A stretch of DNA of 64,000 bases from Planococcus antarcticus DSM 14505. Its GTDB lineage: Bacteria > Bacillota > Bacilli > Bacillales_A > Planococcaceae. The stretch lies in contig NZ_CP016534.2 in assembly GCF_001687565.2 (NCBI RefSeq), positions 2,732,501 through 2,796,500 on the forward strand, read 5' to 3'. The translations under genes and the position numbers were made by a program. Numbering within the stretch: position 1 is the first letter of the stretch; each line of letters starts with the position of its first letter. Positions 9,172 through 18,350 of this stretch are shown piece by piece. The notes below the pieces were generated by a model. The model saw only the letters and a list, made by a program, of their open reading frames with translations. It was not told where the DNA came from and did not search any database.

Positions 9172-9185
9172 AGTGTCAAGACACT
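9172..9185. promoter_or_regulatory. Probable NadR/NiaR operator between nifS and nadB
   Basis: A palindrome AGTGTC-AA-GACACT with another GTGTC half-site at 9161. On the minus strand it contains TTGACA (9174-9179), which can act as the -35 of nifS with a weak TAGAGT -10 18 nt further. NadR (YrxA/NiaR) repression of the divergent nifS and nadBCA genes is known in Bacillus; assignment here is by position and symmetry. Confidence 0.6.
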
Positions 9186-9205
9186 TGTAAAGGTAGTGTA
9201 AACTT

Positions 9206-10744
9206 ATGATTGATATTTGTATCATCGGTGGAGGCGCTGCCGGCTTGATGCTGGCGAATTCTCTTCCTCCTTCCCTTTCGGTCGCTGTCCTCACAAAAGA
9301 AGATCCGTTTTCAAGCAATACCGCTCTTGCACAAGGCGGAATTGCCGCCAGTATCGGTCCAGGTGATCATCCCGCATCCCACGCCGCCGATACCTTGTCC
9401 GCTGCAGCTAACCATGCAGATGCCGAACGAGTAGAGCTTTTGGTCTGGGAAGGACAAGCCCTCATCGAAGCTATGTTGTCACAAGGGTTACCCTTTGATG
9501 CTGATGCCACTGGCCAACCCTCGCTTGGTCAGGAAGCCGCACACGCCACCCGAAGAATTCTTCATGCCGGCGGCGACCAGACTGGCAAAAAACTTTTGCA
9601 GCATTTACTAGCTAAGACTGAAAACCGGGTCAAGCGCTTGCCATACAGTTCCGTTTTGGAACTTATAATGCACGATGGCCAATGTACAGGAGTATCTGTG
9701 GAAGACGCCTTTGGAAAACGCTCCTTCATTCAAGCACAGCATACCATTTTGGCCACCGGTGGCATCGGCCAGTTATACAGTCAAACCTCCAATTCCATTG
9801 CTGCCACTGGGGATGGTTTGTCTCTTGCTTTTCACGCAGGCGCTGTTCTGGAGGATTTGGAATTCGTTCAATTCCACCCCACCGTCTTTACCATCAATGG
9901 CAATTCGTGCGGCTTGATTTCCGAGGCAGTTCGGGGAGAAGGCGCTTTACTTATCGATTCGGAAGGAAAGCGCATCATGGCCGATGTCCACCCACTGAGG
10001 GAACTGGCTCCGCGGGATATCGTCGCCCGTGCCATCGAATGGCATTGGCAGCAGAAAGGTCCTGTTTTTCTTGATGCACGCCATCTTCAGGATTTCAAAG
10101 CAAAATTTCCTTCCATCTATAGGAATTGCCTGCACCACCATATAAATCCTGAAAAGCAGCCTATTCCTGTGCGGCCAGGAGCCCATTTCCATATGGGCGG
10201 TGTCCAAACCAATGAATGGGGTGAAACAACCATTCCTCACCTCTATGCAATCGGAGAAATCGCTTCGACCGGTGTTCACGGTGCCAACCGACTTGCCAGC
10301 AATTCTTTGCTAGAAAGTCTTGTGTTCGCCAAGCGTCTGGCAGAAAAAATACAAACCTGCGGGTTCAGCCAAAAAGAGTTGTTCTTTCCATTAATAGAGC
10401 CGACAAAAGAATTTCTCCTCCCTGCTGATTTGCAAATGCGCATGACTGAGCAAGTAGGTATTTTAAGGGATGGAGTCGAGTTGAAAAAGTTCACTTCCGA
10501 TTTTCCGTTATTACGATTTGATTTGCAGCACTATTCAGGACAGCAGATCAAGGAAATCCACCGCTATACAGCAAGCAGCCTCATTGCACAAGCCGCACTG
10601 TTCCGCACTGAAAGCCGCGGCGCCCATTATCGTATCGATGCACCACCAGTGTCAGAGGATTGGACAGGAAAAACCGTTCAGCTGTCTGTAAATGGCGTGA
10701 CTATAGGAACAAGGAAATTACAGCATAAGGAGACGGTTTCATGA
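9206..10744 (+). CDS. nadB: L-aspartate oxidase
   Basis: 512-residue FAD enzyme converting L-aspartate to iminoaspartate, first step of de novo NAD synthesis. It opens with the dinucleotide fold IIGGGAAGLMLA, then ALAQGGIAAS, the succinate-dehydrogenase-like substrate motif HPT in EFVQFHPTVF, and the conserved GEIASTGVHGANRLASNSLLE near residue 350-370. Length is normal for the family. The stop overlaps the nadC start by 4 bp (ATGA), so nadB-nadC-nadA is a tightly coupled operon. It is expected to be controlled by the upstream palindrome. Confidence 0.95.
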   Translation: MIDICIIGGGAAGLMLANSLPPSLSVAVLTKEDPFSSNTALAQGGIAASIGPGDHPASHAADTLSAAANHADAERVELLVWEGQALIEAMLSQGLPFDADATGQPSLGQEAAHATRRILHAGGDQTGKKLLQHLLAKTENRVKRLPYSSVLELIMHDGQCTGVSVEDAFGKRSFIQAQHTILATGGIGQLYSQTSNSIAATGDGLSLAFHAGAVLEDLEFVQFHPTVFTINGNSCGLISEAVRGEGALLIDSEGKRIMADVHPLRELAPRDIVARAIEWHWQQKGPVFLDARHLQDFKAKFPSIYRNCLHHHINPEKQPIPVRPGAHFHMGGVQTNEWGETTIPHLYAIGEIASTGVHGANRLASNSLLESLVFAKRLAEKIQTCGFSQKELFFPLIEPTKEFLLPADLQMRMTEQVGILRDGVELKKFTSDFPLLRFDLQHYSGQQIKEIHRYTASSLIAQAALFRTESRGAHYRIDAPPVSEDWTGKTVQLSVNGVTIGTRKLQHKETVS

Positions 10745-11595
10745 ATCGCTTAAAAGCGGAAGAGGCTATCAAAAATTTTTTACTAGAGGATATCGGAGAC
10801 CGTGACGTGTCTTCTGTTTTATTCAACCAAGGAGATCGTGGCGAAGCCGTAATCCGCTTGAAACAGGAAGGCGTCGTTGCAGGACTTGACTGCTTTCAAT
10901 GGGGCTATCACCTTCTTGATTCGGAAATTACAGTGGAATTTATTAAAAAAGACGGCGATTTTGTGAAAGCAGGTGAAGCAATCGCCCGGATTAAAGGACC
11001 AGTAGCAGTTTTATTGGCAGGCGAACGTGTGTTATTGAATCTAGTGCAGCGCATGAGCGCCATTGCGACCTTAACCGCTCAATGTGTTGAAGCTTTAGGT
11101 TCTCCCCGTACCCGCATCGTCGACACCCGGAAGACCACGCCCGGATTGAGAATGTTCGAGAAATATGCAGTTCGGACCGGCGGTGGATTCAACCATCGAA
11201 ATGGCCTGTATGACGCCGTCATGCTGAAGGACAATCATATCGCAGCCGCTGGATCCATCACTCAGGCAGTCCAAAAAGTTCGGTCCTCACTGGGGCATAT
11301 GACCATGATTGAAGTAGAAGTCGAGAATTTGGCTCAATTGCAGGAAGCAATTGCTGCGCGACCGGACGCCATTATGTTCGACAATCAAACACCTGAAACT
11401 ATGGCTGCTTGGGTTCAGCTTGTCCCGGAACCGATCCGCACAGAAGCTTCCGGCGGCATCGATCTAAAAAATCTGGCTGCCTACCGTCATACTGGAGTCG
11501 ATGTGATTTCAATCGGCGCTTTGACTCATAGCGTACACAATCTGGACATTAGCATGAACTTAGCCATTTCACATAAGGAGGCTCTCTATCAATGA
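10741..11595 (+). CDS. nadC: Nicotinate-nucleotide (quinolinate) pyrophosphorylase
   Basis: 284 residues. Converts quinolinate and PRPP to nicotinate mononucleotide, CO2 and pyrophosphate. Typical motifs are present: [10 protein letters not shown] at the N-terminus, [28 protein letters not shown] (phosphate contacts), [20 protein letters not shown] and the barrel end EASGGI. 4-bp overlaps on both sides show translational coupling with nadB and nadA. Nothing unusual. Confidence 0.95.
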   Translation: MNRLKAEEAIKNFLLEDIGDRDVSSVLFNQGDRGEAVIRLKQEGVVAGLDCFQWGYHLLDSEITVEFIKKDGDFVKAGEAIARIKGPVAVLLAGERVLLNLVQRMSAIATLTAQCVEALGSPRTRIVDTRKTTPGLRMFEKYAVRTGGGFNHRNGLYDAVMLKDNHIAAAGSITQAVQKVRSSLGHMTMIEVEVENLAQLQEAIAARPDAIMFDNQTPETMAAWVQLVPEPIRTEASGGIDLKNLAAYRHTGVDVISIGALTHSVHNLDISMNLAISHKEALYQ

Positions 11596-12686
11596 CTTCA
11601 TTCTTAAAAGAATTACAGCAGACCGAAGATATGCCGGAATCTTATTTAAAAGCGACGACGGAAGCACTCCATGAACGCGCGCAACGGGCACGTGCCGAAC
11701 TTGGCGACCGCTTATACATACTCGGTCATCATTACCAGAAAGACGAAGTCATCAAGTACGCCGATGTCACCGGTGACTCGCTTCAATTATCGCAAATTGC
11801 CGGACAGCAGACTGCGGATTATATTATCTTCTGTGGCGTTCATTTCATGGCGGAAACGGCGGATATCCTAACAACTCCTGATCAGGCGGTTATTCTTCCA
11901 GACATGCGTGCCGGCTGCTCTATGGCAGATATGGCCAATATTGATCAGACTGAACGTGCCTGGACACAGCTGCAAGAATTGTTTGGCGATACCATCGTGC
12001 CGCTGACTTACGTTAATTCAACGGCCGCCATCAAAGCTTTTGTCGGGCGCAATGGCGGTGCCACCGTGACTTCTTCGAATGCCGAGCCGATGGTGCGCTG
12101 GGCATTAACACAAAAGCAGCGCATGCTGTTTTTACCGGATCAGCATCTCGGCCGCAACACGGCGGTCAAGCTTGGTATTCCGCTCGAGCACATGGCCATA
12201 TGGGATCCGATCAAGCAACAGCTTGAAGCGCAATGCCCGGTCGAGGATGTCCAAGTGATCTTGTGGAAAGGCCATTGTTCCGTCCATATGAACTTTTTGC
12301 CGAAGCACATCAACAACCTGCGGACCAATGAACCCGATCGCAATATCCTAGTGCATCCTGAATGCACCTATGAAGTGGTGAGCCAATCGGATTTTGCCGG
12401 TTCGACAAAATACATCATCGATATGGTCAAAGCAGCTGAATCTGGAACTAAATGGGCAATCGGCACTGAGATGAATTTGGTCAATCGCTTGATTGCCGAT
12501 CATCCTGATCTTGATATCGTGTCACTTAATCCATACATGTGTCCGTGCTTGACGATGAACCGCATCGATTTGCCGCATTTGACCTGGGCACTCGAAGAAT
12601 TGATAGAAGGACGCATCATCAACCGCATCCAAGTTGACACGCAAACTTCCTCGGAAGCAAAAATGGCATTGGAAAAGATGATGTGA
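11592..12686 (+). CDS. nadA: Quinolinate synthase A
   Basis: 364 residues. Condenses iminoaspartate with dihydroxyacetone phosphate to quinolinate using a 4Fe-4S cluster. Candidate cluster cysteines are seen in [22 protein letters not shown] and the [10 protein letters not shown] motif near the C-terminus. HHYQKDEV near residue 45 is the substrate-binding region. Start ATG has AAGGAGG 10 nt upstream and overlaps the nadC stop. The divergent nifS presumably provides the cluster sulfur. A strong terminator follows, then a 21-bp repeat array. Confidence 0.95.
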   Translation: MTSFLKELQQTEDMPESYLKATTEALHERAQRARAELGDRLYILGHHYQKDEVIKYADVTGDSLQLSQIAGQQTADYIIFCGVHFMAETADILTTPDQAVILPDMRAGCSMADMANIDQTERAWTQLQELFGDTIVPLTYVNSTAAIKAFVGRNGGATVTSSNAEPMVRWALTQKQRMLFLPDQHLGRNTAVKLGIPLEHMAIWDPIKQQLEAQCPVEDVQVILWKGHCSVHMNFLPKHINNLRTNEPDRNILVHPECTYEVVSQSDFAGSTKYIIDMVKAAESGTKWAIGTEMNLVNRLIADHPDLDIVSLNPYMCPCLTMNRIDLPHLTWALEELIEGRIINRIQVDTQTSSEAKMALEKMM

Positions 12687-12689
12687 CTG

Positions 12690-12717
12690 AAGGAAGGCTT
12701 CACGCCTTCCTTTTTTT
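12690..12717 (+). terminator. Terminator of nadBCA operon
   Basis: GGAAGGC/GCCTTCC stem with a 5-nt loop and seven T residues, 4 nt past the nadA stop. Confidence 0.92.
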
Positions 12718-12724
12718 ATTTGAT

Positions 12725-12829
12725 GAGGTGCGGTTTTGGTGTGTTGAGGTGCGGTCTTGGCCGGGCGAGGTGCGGTTTTGGTGTGTTGAGGTGCGGTCTT
12801 GGCCGGGCGAGGTGCGGTCTTCCAATTTG
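12725..12829. repeat. 21-bp tandem array, GAGGTGCGGTYTT core, five units
   Basis: GAGGTGCGGT starts at 12725, 12746, 12767, 12788 and 12809: exact 21-bp steps. Cores are followed by TTTG or CTTG plus an 8-base spacer. Two spacer types alternate (ending GTGTGTT and CCGGGC), so bases 12725-12766 are repeated perfectly at 12767-12808. It lies between the nadA terminator and the terminator of the convergent PAP2-like gene, i.e. outside both transcripts. A second, inverted array with the same core is at 63258-63376. Confidence 0.9.
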
Positions 12830-12834
12830 GACGG

Positions 12835-12873
12835 AAAAATACAGCCATCCCCGAAGAAATGGCTGTATTTTTT
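12835..12873 (-). terminator. Terminator of divergent-PAP2 gene (bidirectional)
   Basis: AAAAATACAGCCAT/ATGGCTGTATTTTT, a 14-bp stem with a 10-nt loop; T-runs in both directions. It overlaps the 3' end of the minus-strand gene by a base or two. Confidence 0.88.
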
Positions 12874-13423
12874 AATGGGATCGTGTCAATCTGCGGCTAC
12901 GTCCGTCATATGACAATTGAGCTTTTGAGCGGCCTTTTTTTTCTTCCGTTTCACGGACGCGGTTCTCGATTGCTGCTGTAGCCAATCCAAGGACTGTCCC
13001 GAAAGCTGCACCGGCAACCACTTCAATCGGTTGATGACCAAGCAGCTCTTTTAATTCCTTTTCGCGTTGAACAAATTCGAAGCTTGGGAATTCTCCTGAA
13101 AATTTCACGAAGCTGTCTTCTAGCTCATTGACCAGCCGCGCAATCTCACCAGTATGGCGTCGTATACCCTGTGCATCGTACATGACGATGACACCGAATA
13201 CGATGGCCAAAGCTGTTTCCGTATGTCGTGCGCCTTTATTGGCAGCTACGTACGAAGCCAGTGCAGAAACTCCTGCTGAGTGGGAGCTCGGCATACCACC
13301 TGTCGTAAAGGCCTGTCTCCAATCCCATTGCCCTGTTACTGTTTTATGGGTGACAATTTTTAAAGCCTGCGCCACTCCGATTGCACTTAATGAGGTAATC
13401 ATTCCCCGGTTCATCTTTCTCAT
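12872..13423 (-). CDS. Divergent PAP2 family membrane protein (YuiD-like)
   Basis: 183 residues from ATG 13423, chosen because GGAGGA lies 7 nt upstream; an ATG 11 codons earlier has a weaker site. Family motifs of the DUF212/divergent PAP2 group are present: FTTGGMPSSHSAG, MYDAQGIRRHTGE and LGHQPIEVVAGA, with several membrane helices. Relatives resemble the acid phosphatase/haloperoxidase fold, but their substrate is unknown (a lipid phosphate is a guess). Convergent with nadA across the repeat array. Confidence 0.88.
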   Translation of the reverse strand: MRKMNRGMITSLSAIGVAQALKIVTHKTVTGQWDWRQAFTTGGMPSSHSAGVSALASYVAANKGARHTETALAIVFGVIVMYDAQGIRRHTGEIARLVNELEDSFVKFSGEFPSFEFVQREKELKELLGHQPIEVVAGAAFGTVLGLATAAIENRVRETEEKKGRSKAQLSYDGRSRRLTRSH

Positions 13424-13688
13424 CTGCTCATCCTCCAGTTTCAACTTGGCAACCATCTAGTTCCCGTTCGATATACTTCTTTACCCATTATCGCAGGAGA
13501 ATATGTAAAGATGCGCTAACTTATTTTCCCTGAAACCAGTTTATTTTAGAATCATCTGTCCGGCTCTTCAATAAATTCCGGCTGGTGCACCATTTCCTGC
13601 TGATAAATAATCAGTATTCATGTATATTAATAGCTAATGAAACGAAACATCCAGTTCGCATCAAACGTCTAAACGAGGTGTCGTTTTC

Positions 13689-14020
13689 ACGGCAAAGAAA
13701 ATCGATTTTCATCTAGTCATACTCTCTGTGCTCGTGTTTCTCATGGGTGTGTTGATTTTCTATAGAATTTCAGTGAAAGACTGCTTTTTTATAGCATTGG
13801 CTTTGGATGCTTTTAATCAATACATCCACTTTTCCGATCTGTTTCATGACCTTGTTAGAAGCGGTGAAATGCCGTTTTGGTCAAGGAATCATGATACGGT
13901 GAGTACGCGATTGCGCTAAACTATAGACCGGAAGGATTCATGGCTGGGTTATTGATTTCCTTCCTGAGTTGTGTCGGAGCCATTTCACTGTATTTCCGCA
14001 ACCGCAGATACATCAAATAA
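13689..14020 (+). pseudogene. YfhO-type membrane protein relic with internal deletion
   Basis: The frame through 13689-13919 reads AKKIDFHLVIL, then FFIALALDAFNQYIHF and VRSGEMPFWSRNHD, the N-terminus typical of the very large YfhO membrane proteins. A second frame (13913-14020) reads NYRPEGFMAGLLISF...FRNRRYIK and stops, the matching C-terminus. Roughly 700 residues between them are gone. The start also looks lost: GAGGTG at 13675 is followed 8 nt later by ACG where ATG is expected. YfhO partners GT2 and GtrA proteins in multicomponent polymer glycosylation; the intact GtrA-like gene follows directly. Confidence 0.75.
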
Positions 14021-14099
14021 AGAAAGATCCCATCTGCTAGAATGAACTTCTACTACCCATTAAACCGTAATCAACTTATTAGAGAAAATGGGGAATTCC

Positions 14100-14534
14100 A
14101 TGAAGAACTTGTTAACAAAAGACTGGCGCAGCATACTCATGTACTTGATCATGGGCGGTTGGACCACTGTCGTCAATATCGTTGTCTATTGGGCATGTGA
14201 AGAGCTGTTCCATCTGGATTACCGCATTTCGACAACCATTGCCTGGCTGTTCGCCGTCGTCTTCGCTTTTATCGTCAACAAGCGTTATGTCTTTAAAAGT
14301 GTCACCAACAATTGGCGCGACCGTTTTGCCGAAATGGGTTCCTTTTTCGGATTCCGAGTGCTGTCCTTTTTCATGGATTTAGGCACCATGATACTGTTGG
14401 TGGGATTATTGAGCATCAATGGCACAGTTTCCAAAATTCTAGCTAATGTTATCGTCCTGGTCGCCAATTACGTCTTCAGCAAGAAATTCATCTTTAAAGA
14501 CCGCACTGTTCCTATAGCGGAAAAAGTTCAATAA
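14100..14534 (+). CDS. GtrA-like flippase protein
   Basis: 144 residues, four membrane helices, with family features YLIMGGWTTVVNIVVYW, AFIVNKRYVFKS and ANYVFSKKFIFKD. GtrA/GtcA proteins are thought to move undecaprenyl-phosphate-linked sugars across the membrane for glycosylation of teichoic acids or O-antigen. ATG 14100 is preferred over 14088 because GGGG lies 6 nt before it. It follows the YfhO relic, so it has lost its neighbouring transferase; the GT2 at 26264 is a plausible remaining partner. Confidence 0.9.
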   Translation: MKNLLTKDWRSILMYLIMGGWTTVVNIVVYWACEELFHLDYRISTTIAWLFAVVFAFIVNKRYVFKSVTNNWRDRFAEMGSFFGFRVLSFFMDLGTMILLVGLLSINGTVSKILANVIVLVANYVFSKKFIFKDRTVPIAEKVQ

Positions 14535-14542
14535 GATTTAAG

Positions 14543-14577
14543 AAATGCCCGACAAGGTATTGCCGTGTCGGGCATTT
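14543..14577. terminator. Bidirectional terminator, GtrA gene / DUF998 gene
   Basis: 12-bp perfect stem AAATGCCCGACA/TGTCGGGCATTT with an 11-nt loop between convergent genes. Confidence 0.85.
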
Positions 14578-15275
14578 CAACGTTCTTTAAATACTTCTAT
14601 CAGACCGCGACGCTTTACATCCATGTCCACAATTTGAGGCAGCCTGTACAGATAAAGTGATAGCACGAAAGTCCACAGTTGCAGGGTGAATATGATGACA
14701 CGTTCGACAAGTCCTGCGAACGGCATCTCGCGATTAAAGACAATCGGCGTTGCTATCCCAGCCAGGACGATAACGATTGCACAAGCAAGCGTAAAGAGAC
14801 CGATAGCCCGAAAATCTTTGGTCAACCATAGCCCATAGCCAATTGCAAACATTGCACCGACCGTTGCAATCACCACGGTAGCGGTTATTGCCAAATGCAT
14901 AAAGTTGCCGAAAGTCAGTACTTCGCCTCCCTGCTCTAAGGGAAACAAGCTATAACCAATCAGCGATGCGATATGCATGATAAGCAGCAGGATAGCTCCA
15001 AACTGAGCAATTCTATGAACTTGGTATTTTCGGAATAGCACATAAACAATTATTGAAAAAATGACCGCAAGAATCCCGTAACCAATGGTGAAGACCCTCA
15101 ACATTTCAGCATCCGGTGCCCCGTTGCCCGTTAGTTCACTGATTGTTTGACGTATATGACTGTAGCCGTTCCATAATATGCCTCCCATAATAACGTGAAT
15201 CATGTAAACAACAGCACTGATTGCGCCGCTCAATGCTCCTGTTTGCCAATAGCGCTTGTGCCGTAGTTGTTTCAT
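14577..15275 (-). CDS. DUF998 family membrane protein
   Basis: 232 residues from ATG 15275 (AGGTG 6 nt upstream); an ATG 21 codons earlier would add a charged leader with no ribosome binding site. Six hydrophobic helices with the DUF998 hallmark GYSHIRQTISELTGNGAPD after the first helix and FPLEQGG between helices. Function of the family is not established. Its stop codon touches the terminator shared with the GtrA gene. Confidence 0.85.
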   Translation of the reverse strand: MKQLRHKRYWQTGALSGAISAVVYMIHVIMGGILWNGYSHIRQTISELTGNGAPDAEMLRVFTIGYGILAVIFSIIVYVLFRKYQVHRIAQFGAILLLIMHIASLIGYSLFPLEQGGEVLTFGNFMHLAITATVVIATVGAMFAIGYGLWLTKDFRAIGLFTLACAIVIVLAGIATPIVFNREMPFAGLVERVIIFTLQLWTFVLSLYLYRLPQIVDMDVKRRGLIEVFKER

Positions 15276-15385
15276 GCTTTCACCTGCCTTTTTTCCGAAT
15301 ATTCTATAATTATAAACTTTTCGGAAAAATTCTTCCACTCTTTGCTTTGTGTATCTTTCTTTTTAAGTCAATCAAAATACTGCCG

Positions 15386-15406
15386 AAAAAGTCTACGACA
15401 GACTTT
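15386..15406 (-). terminator. Terminator of threonine-aldolase-like gene
   Basis: On the minus strand AAAGTCT/AGACTTT with a 5-nt loop and TTTTTC, 16 nt past the stop. Confidence 0.65.
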
Positions 15407-15421
15407 CTTGACAGCTTCCAT

Positions 15422-16510
15422 TTAGTTCAAACTTTTCATTTTTTCATCCAACCTCTCAAATACACCTGCTACTTTACTTCTAGAAATCAGTTTGTATTGA
15501 TCTCCTAAACTGACTTCAAATGAACATCCTATTTGTTCAGCCTTTAAATAACCTGTAACTCCTAAATCCATATATTGTTGCGCTTCCGTCAGTATAGGCG
15601 CAATCTTCTCAGGCGCCTCCTGGAAATGGACGTGAAACATATTTGAAACTGGAACCTCCGGTATCGTTGACATCCCTTCACATGAATTAAAATATGCTGC
15701 AAGCTCAATTGCATGTTGGTAATATTCCTCCATCCGGTCTTTGCGTTGGGCCAAGTACGTTTCCGCGCTGAGAATGTAGGGATATAATGAAATTAAGTCT
15801 CCTCCATGGCGTTTTTTCCAAATTTTTGTTTGTGCCATAAACTCTTGGTCACCTGCTAAAATAGCACCTGCAATTCCACCAATTCCTTTGTACATCGACA
15901 AGTATACCGAATCGAATAACGAACAAACTTCTGTGATAGATTTTTTGTAATAAGGCAGACATTCCAAAATACGTGCACCATCCAAATGGAGCTTGATGCC
16001 GTTTTGGCGGCAATGCGCTGAAATCGCTTGGAGTGTTTCAAAACTCGGCAACTGACCACCGATTTCACGCTGCGGCAATTCCAATAGCAAACAGGCTATT
16101 TCTTCATCCATCGACGTGACGTCTTCCAATTCAATGACACGTTCTTTATCAGCTAGTAAAATAGTTTCGATGCCATGCAATTCCTTCAATCCGTCTTCTT
16201 CGTGAATTTCCAGATGGCTTAAGGGATGATACGCTACTTTTTTAACGCCATTTTGATCACACCAAACGCGCAAAGCAATTTGTTGAGCCATTGTCCCACT
16301 TGGGAAAAAAATCGAAGCTTCCTTTCCTAAAAACTCAGCCATTTGTTGCTGAAAATCTTCGATGACAGCTCCACTTCCGTATTTATCACTTTTGACATCA
16401 CCGTCAATTGATTCAAAGGCATCTTTTAAAACAGCTACGTTCCTCCATCCATGTCCTGCTAATTGCTGTGAAGATTCTTCATAGGTTTCTAGTAACTCTG
16501 ATTTGGTCAT
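15422..16510 (-). CDS. Low-specificity threonine aldolase / beta-eliminating lyase family
   Basis: 362 residues, PLP fold type I. Features: SDKYGSGAVIEDFQQQ early (PLP phosphate region), FFPSGTMAQQIALR, HLDGARI (Asp contacting the PLP ring) and SMYKGIGG with the PLP lysine. Such enzymes split L-threonine or L-allo-threonine to glycine and acetaldehyde, but some members act on other beta-hydroxy amino acids, so the substrate is uncertain. Start ATG has AGGAG 8 nt upstream. Monocistronic. Confidence 0.85.
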   Translation of the reverse strand: MTKSELLETYEESSQQLAGHGWRNVAVLKDAFESIDGDVKSDKYGSGAVIEDFQQQMAEFLGKEASIFFPSGTMAQQIALRVWCDQNGVKKVAYHPLSHLEIHEEDGLKELHGIETILLADKERVIELEDVTSMDEEIACLLLELPQREIGGQLPSFETLQAISAHCRQNGIKLHLDGARILECLPYYKKSITEVCSLFDSVYLSMYKGIGGIAGAILAGDQEFMAQTKIWKKRHGGDLISLYPYILSAETYLAQRKDRMEEYYQHAIELAAYFNSCEGMSTIPEVPVSNMFHVHFQEAPEKIAPILTEAQQYMDLGVTGYLKAEQIGCSFEVSLGDQYKLISRSKVAGVFERLDEKMKSLN

Positions 16511-16620
16511 GACGGCGACTCCTATCTATGTCAGAATAGTTAAACTTTATTGTTTACTATAACACGATTCTGAGCAGTAGAAGGATTTGATCAAGAAGTT
16601 GAATTTTTTGTTATTCGCAC

Positions 16621-16663
16621 AAAAAATCCCATCCGCAATCAATTTACTGATTGCGGATGGGAT
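16621..16663 (-). terminator. Terminator of glpD
   Basis: Perfect 16-bp stem ATCCCATCCGCAATCA with a 6-nt loop; on the minus strand it ends in TTTTTT. Confidence 0.93.
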
Positions 16664-16673
16664 CGGTTTAAAT

Positions 16674-18350
16674 TCAGCTTAAGCTTTGAGAAGATATTTC
16701 CACAGGATGAACTGCTTCATACAACAAACTATCCAATTCAGCGCGGTAATCCGCAGCCTGTTCGCCAGTCCATCCGAGGGTGTTGCTCATATAAGCGATG
16801 ACTGCTTCTTTATGTGCGTGTACCCAGTGGATATCAAAGTACAAAGCACCCGTACGACGAATAAAGAAGTCGATCGGCTTATAGGCGGCTTCATATTCCA
16901 TGGAATACCGCAGCATTGCGTACACCAGCGGATCAAGTTCAGCATGTGCTGCTTCGTCCAAGCCGGTCGTATAGAAACGCAGAACTTGGTCGACATTCGC
17001 TCCGTAGCGGTTGACAAGCATACGCATTGCATCAGGTGTCAGTCCCATTCCACTCGCTTGATAGATACGGTCAGCCATGAAGGTTTCAAAGCCTTGAGAA
17101 CCACCCACTTCGCCGCCGGAAATCGGTAACCGTTTAGTTGAACTTTTCGGATAGTTGACTCCGTCTTCTTTATGCAATTGCTCTGCTACCAGATTAATGA
17201 TACTCTCCCCCATTTTACGGTAGCCAGTCAATTTACCACCTGCAATCGAAATCAAGCCAGAATCCGATACGAAAATTTCATCTTTCCGCGAAATTTCGGA
17301 TGGGTCCTTGCCTTCTTCGTGGATCAATGGACGCAAGCCAGCCCAGCTAGACTCGATATCAGCTTCTGTAATAGCTACTTCTGGGAACATAAAGTCAATC
17401 GCCTTTAAGACATAATTGCGATCTTCCAGTGTCATCGTAGGATGGGCGATGTCTTGTTTATAAACCGTGTCTGTCGTTCCCACATAGACTTTGCCTTGAC
17501 GCGGAATTGCAAACGCCATCCGACCATCCGGCATATCGAAATAGATTGCCTGCTTTAATGGGAAGCGTCGGCCATCAAATACCAAGTGAATGCCTTTTGT
17601 CAGCTGCAGGGTCTTGCCGAATTTCGAGTGGTCTTCGTCGCGCAATGTATCGACCCATGGACCAGCGGCATTGACGATTTTTTTTGCAAACAATTCATGA
17701 ATGGTGCCATCAATCTGGTCTTCCACCCGTATGCCAACTGTTTTGCCATTATCGTAAATGAAGCTTTTCACTTTTGCATAATTCATTGCCAACGCGCCTT
17801 TTTCGACGGCTTTCTTCATGACTTCCATTGTCAGGCGCGCATCATCGGTTTTGTATTCCACATAATAGCCGCCGCCTTTAATGTCTTTTTTCTTAAGTAG
17901 GGGCTCGCGGCGCAATGTCTCTCCTTTGCTCAACATTTTGCGGCGTTCGCCTTTTTTGACGCCCGCCAAAAAGTCATAGACACGCAGTCCGACATTGGTG
18001 CTTAACGGACCAAACGTTCCCCCTTTATAAAACGGCAGGAGCATCCATTCGGGAGTCGTGACATGCGGTCCGTTTTCATAGACGATTTCGCGTTCTTTGC
18101 CGACCTCGGCTACCATTTTTATTTCAAATTGCTTCAGGTAACGCAAGCCACCGTGAACCAATTTGGTCGAACGGCTGCTCGTACCCGCTGCGAAATCCTG
18201 CATCTCTATAACGGCTATGTCCATGCCGCGTACGGCTGCGTCAAGCGCGATTCCCGCGCCTGTAATTCCGCCCCCAATAACTAGGACGTCCAATTGCGTC
18301 TTCTTCATTTGTTCATACCGGTCGTTTCTGTTTAAGCTTGAGAATTTCAT
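16674..18350 (-). CDS. glpD: Aerobic glycerol-3-phosphate dehydrogenase
   Basis: 558-residue FAD enzyme oxidising glycerol-3-phosphate to dihydroxyacetone phosphate at the membrane. N-terminal VLVIGGGITGAGIALDA is the FAD fold; STKLVHGGLRYLKQFE and the SIAGGKLTGYRKMGE segment are family-typical, and the alpha-helical C-terminal domain is complete. Start ATG has AAGGAG 11 nt upstream. Last gene of the glpP-glpF-glpK-glpD run; a 515-bp gap separates it from glpK. Confidence 0.96.
   Translation of the reverse strand: MKFSSLNRNDRYEQMKKTQLDVLVIGGGITGAGIALDAAVRGMDIAVIEMQDFAAGTSSRSTKLVHGGLRYLKQFEIKMVAEVGKEREIVYENGPHVTTPEWMLLPFYKGGTFGPLSTNVGLRVYDFLAGVKKGERRKMLSKGETLRREPLLKKKDIKGGGYYVEYKTDDARLTMEVMKKAVEKGALAMNYAKVKSFIYDNGKTVGIRVEDQIDGTIHELFAKKIVNAAGPWVDTLRDEDHSKFGKTLQLTKGIHLVFDGRRFPLKQAIYFDMPDGRMAFAIPRQGKVYVGTTDTVYKQDIAHPTMTLEDRNYVLKAIDFMFPEVAITEADIESSWAGLRPLIHEEGKDPSEISRKDEIFVSDSGLISIAGGKLTGYRKMGESIINLVAEQLHKEDGVNYPKSSTKRLPISGGEVGGSQGFETFMADRIYQASGMGLTPDAMRMLVNRYGANVDQVLRFYTTGLDEAAHAELDPLVYAMLRYSMEYEAAYKPIDFFIRRTGALYFDIHWVHAHKEAVIAYMSNTLGWTGEQAADYRAELDSLLYEAVHPVEISSQSLS

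Noticed and set aside
12725..12829. CRISPR array
   Set aside because: Pitch of 21 bp, core of 13 and spacers of 8 are too short, spacers repeat, and no cas genes are present.
12522..12848. Minus-strand open frame with heptad repeats (KTAPRPA, KTAPQHT)
   Set aside because: It is the 21-bp array read in one frame plus antisense of nadA. No ribosome binding site, it begins inside a terminator hairpin, and the spacers are not protein-like.
16674..18350. Several antisense open frames over 60 codons in glpD and glpK
   Set aside because: They are shadows of well-conserved genes with no ribosome binding sites.
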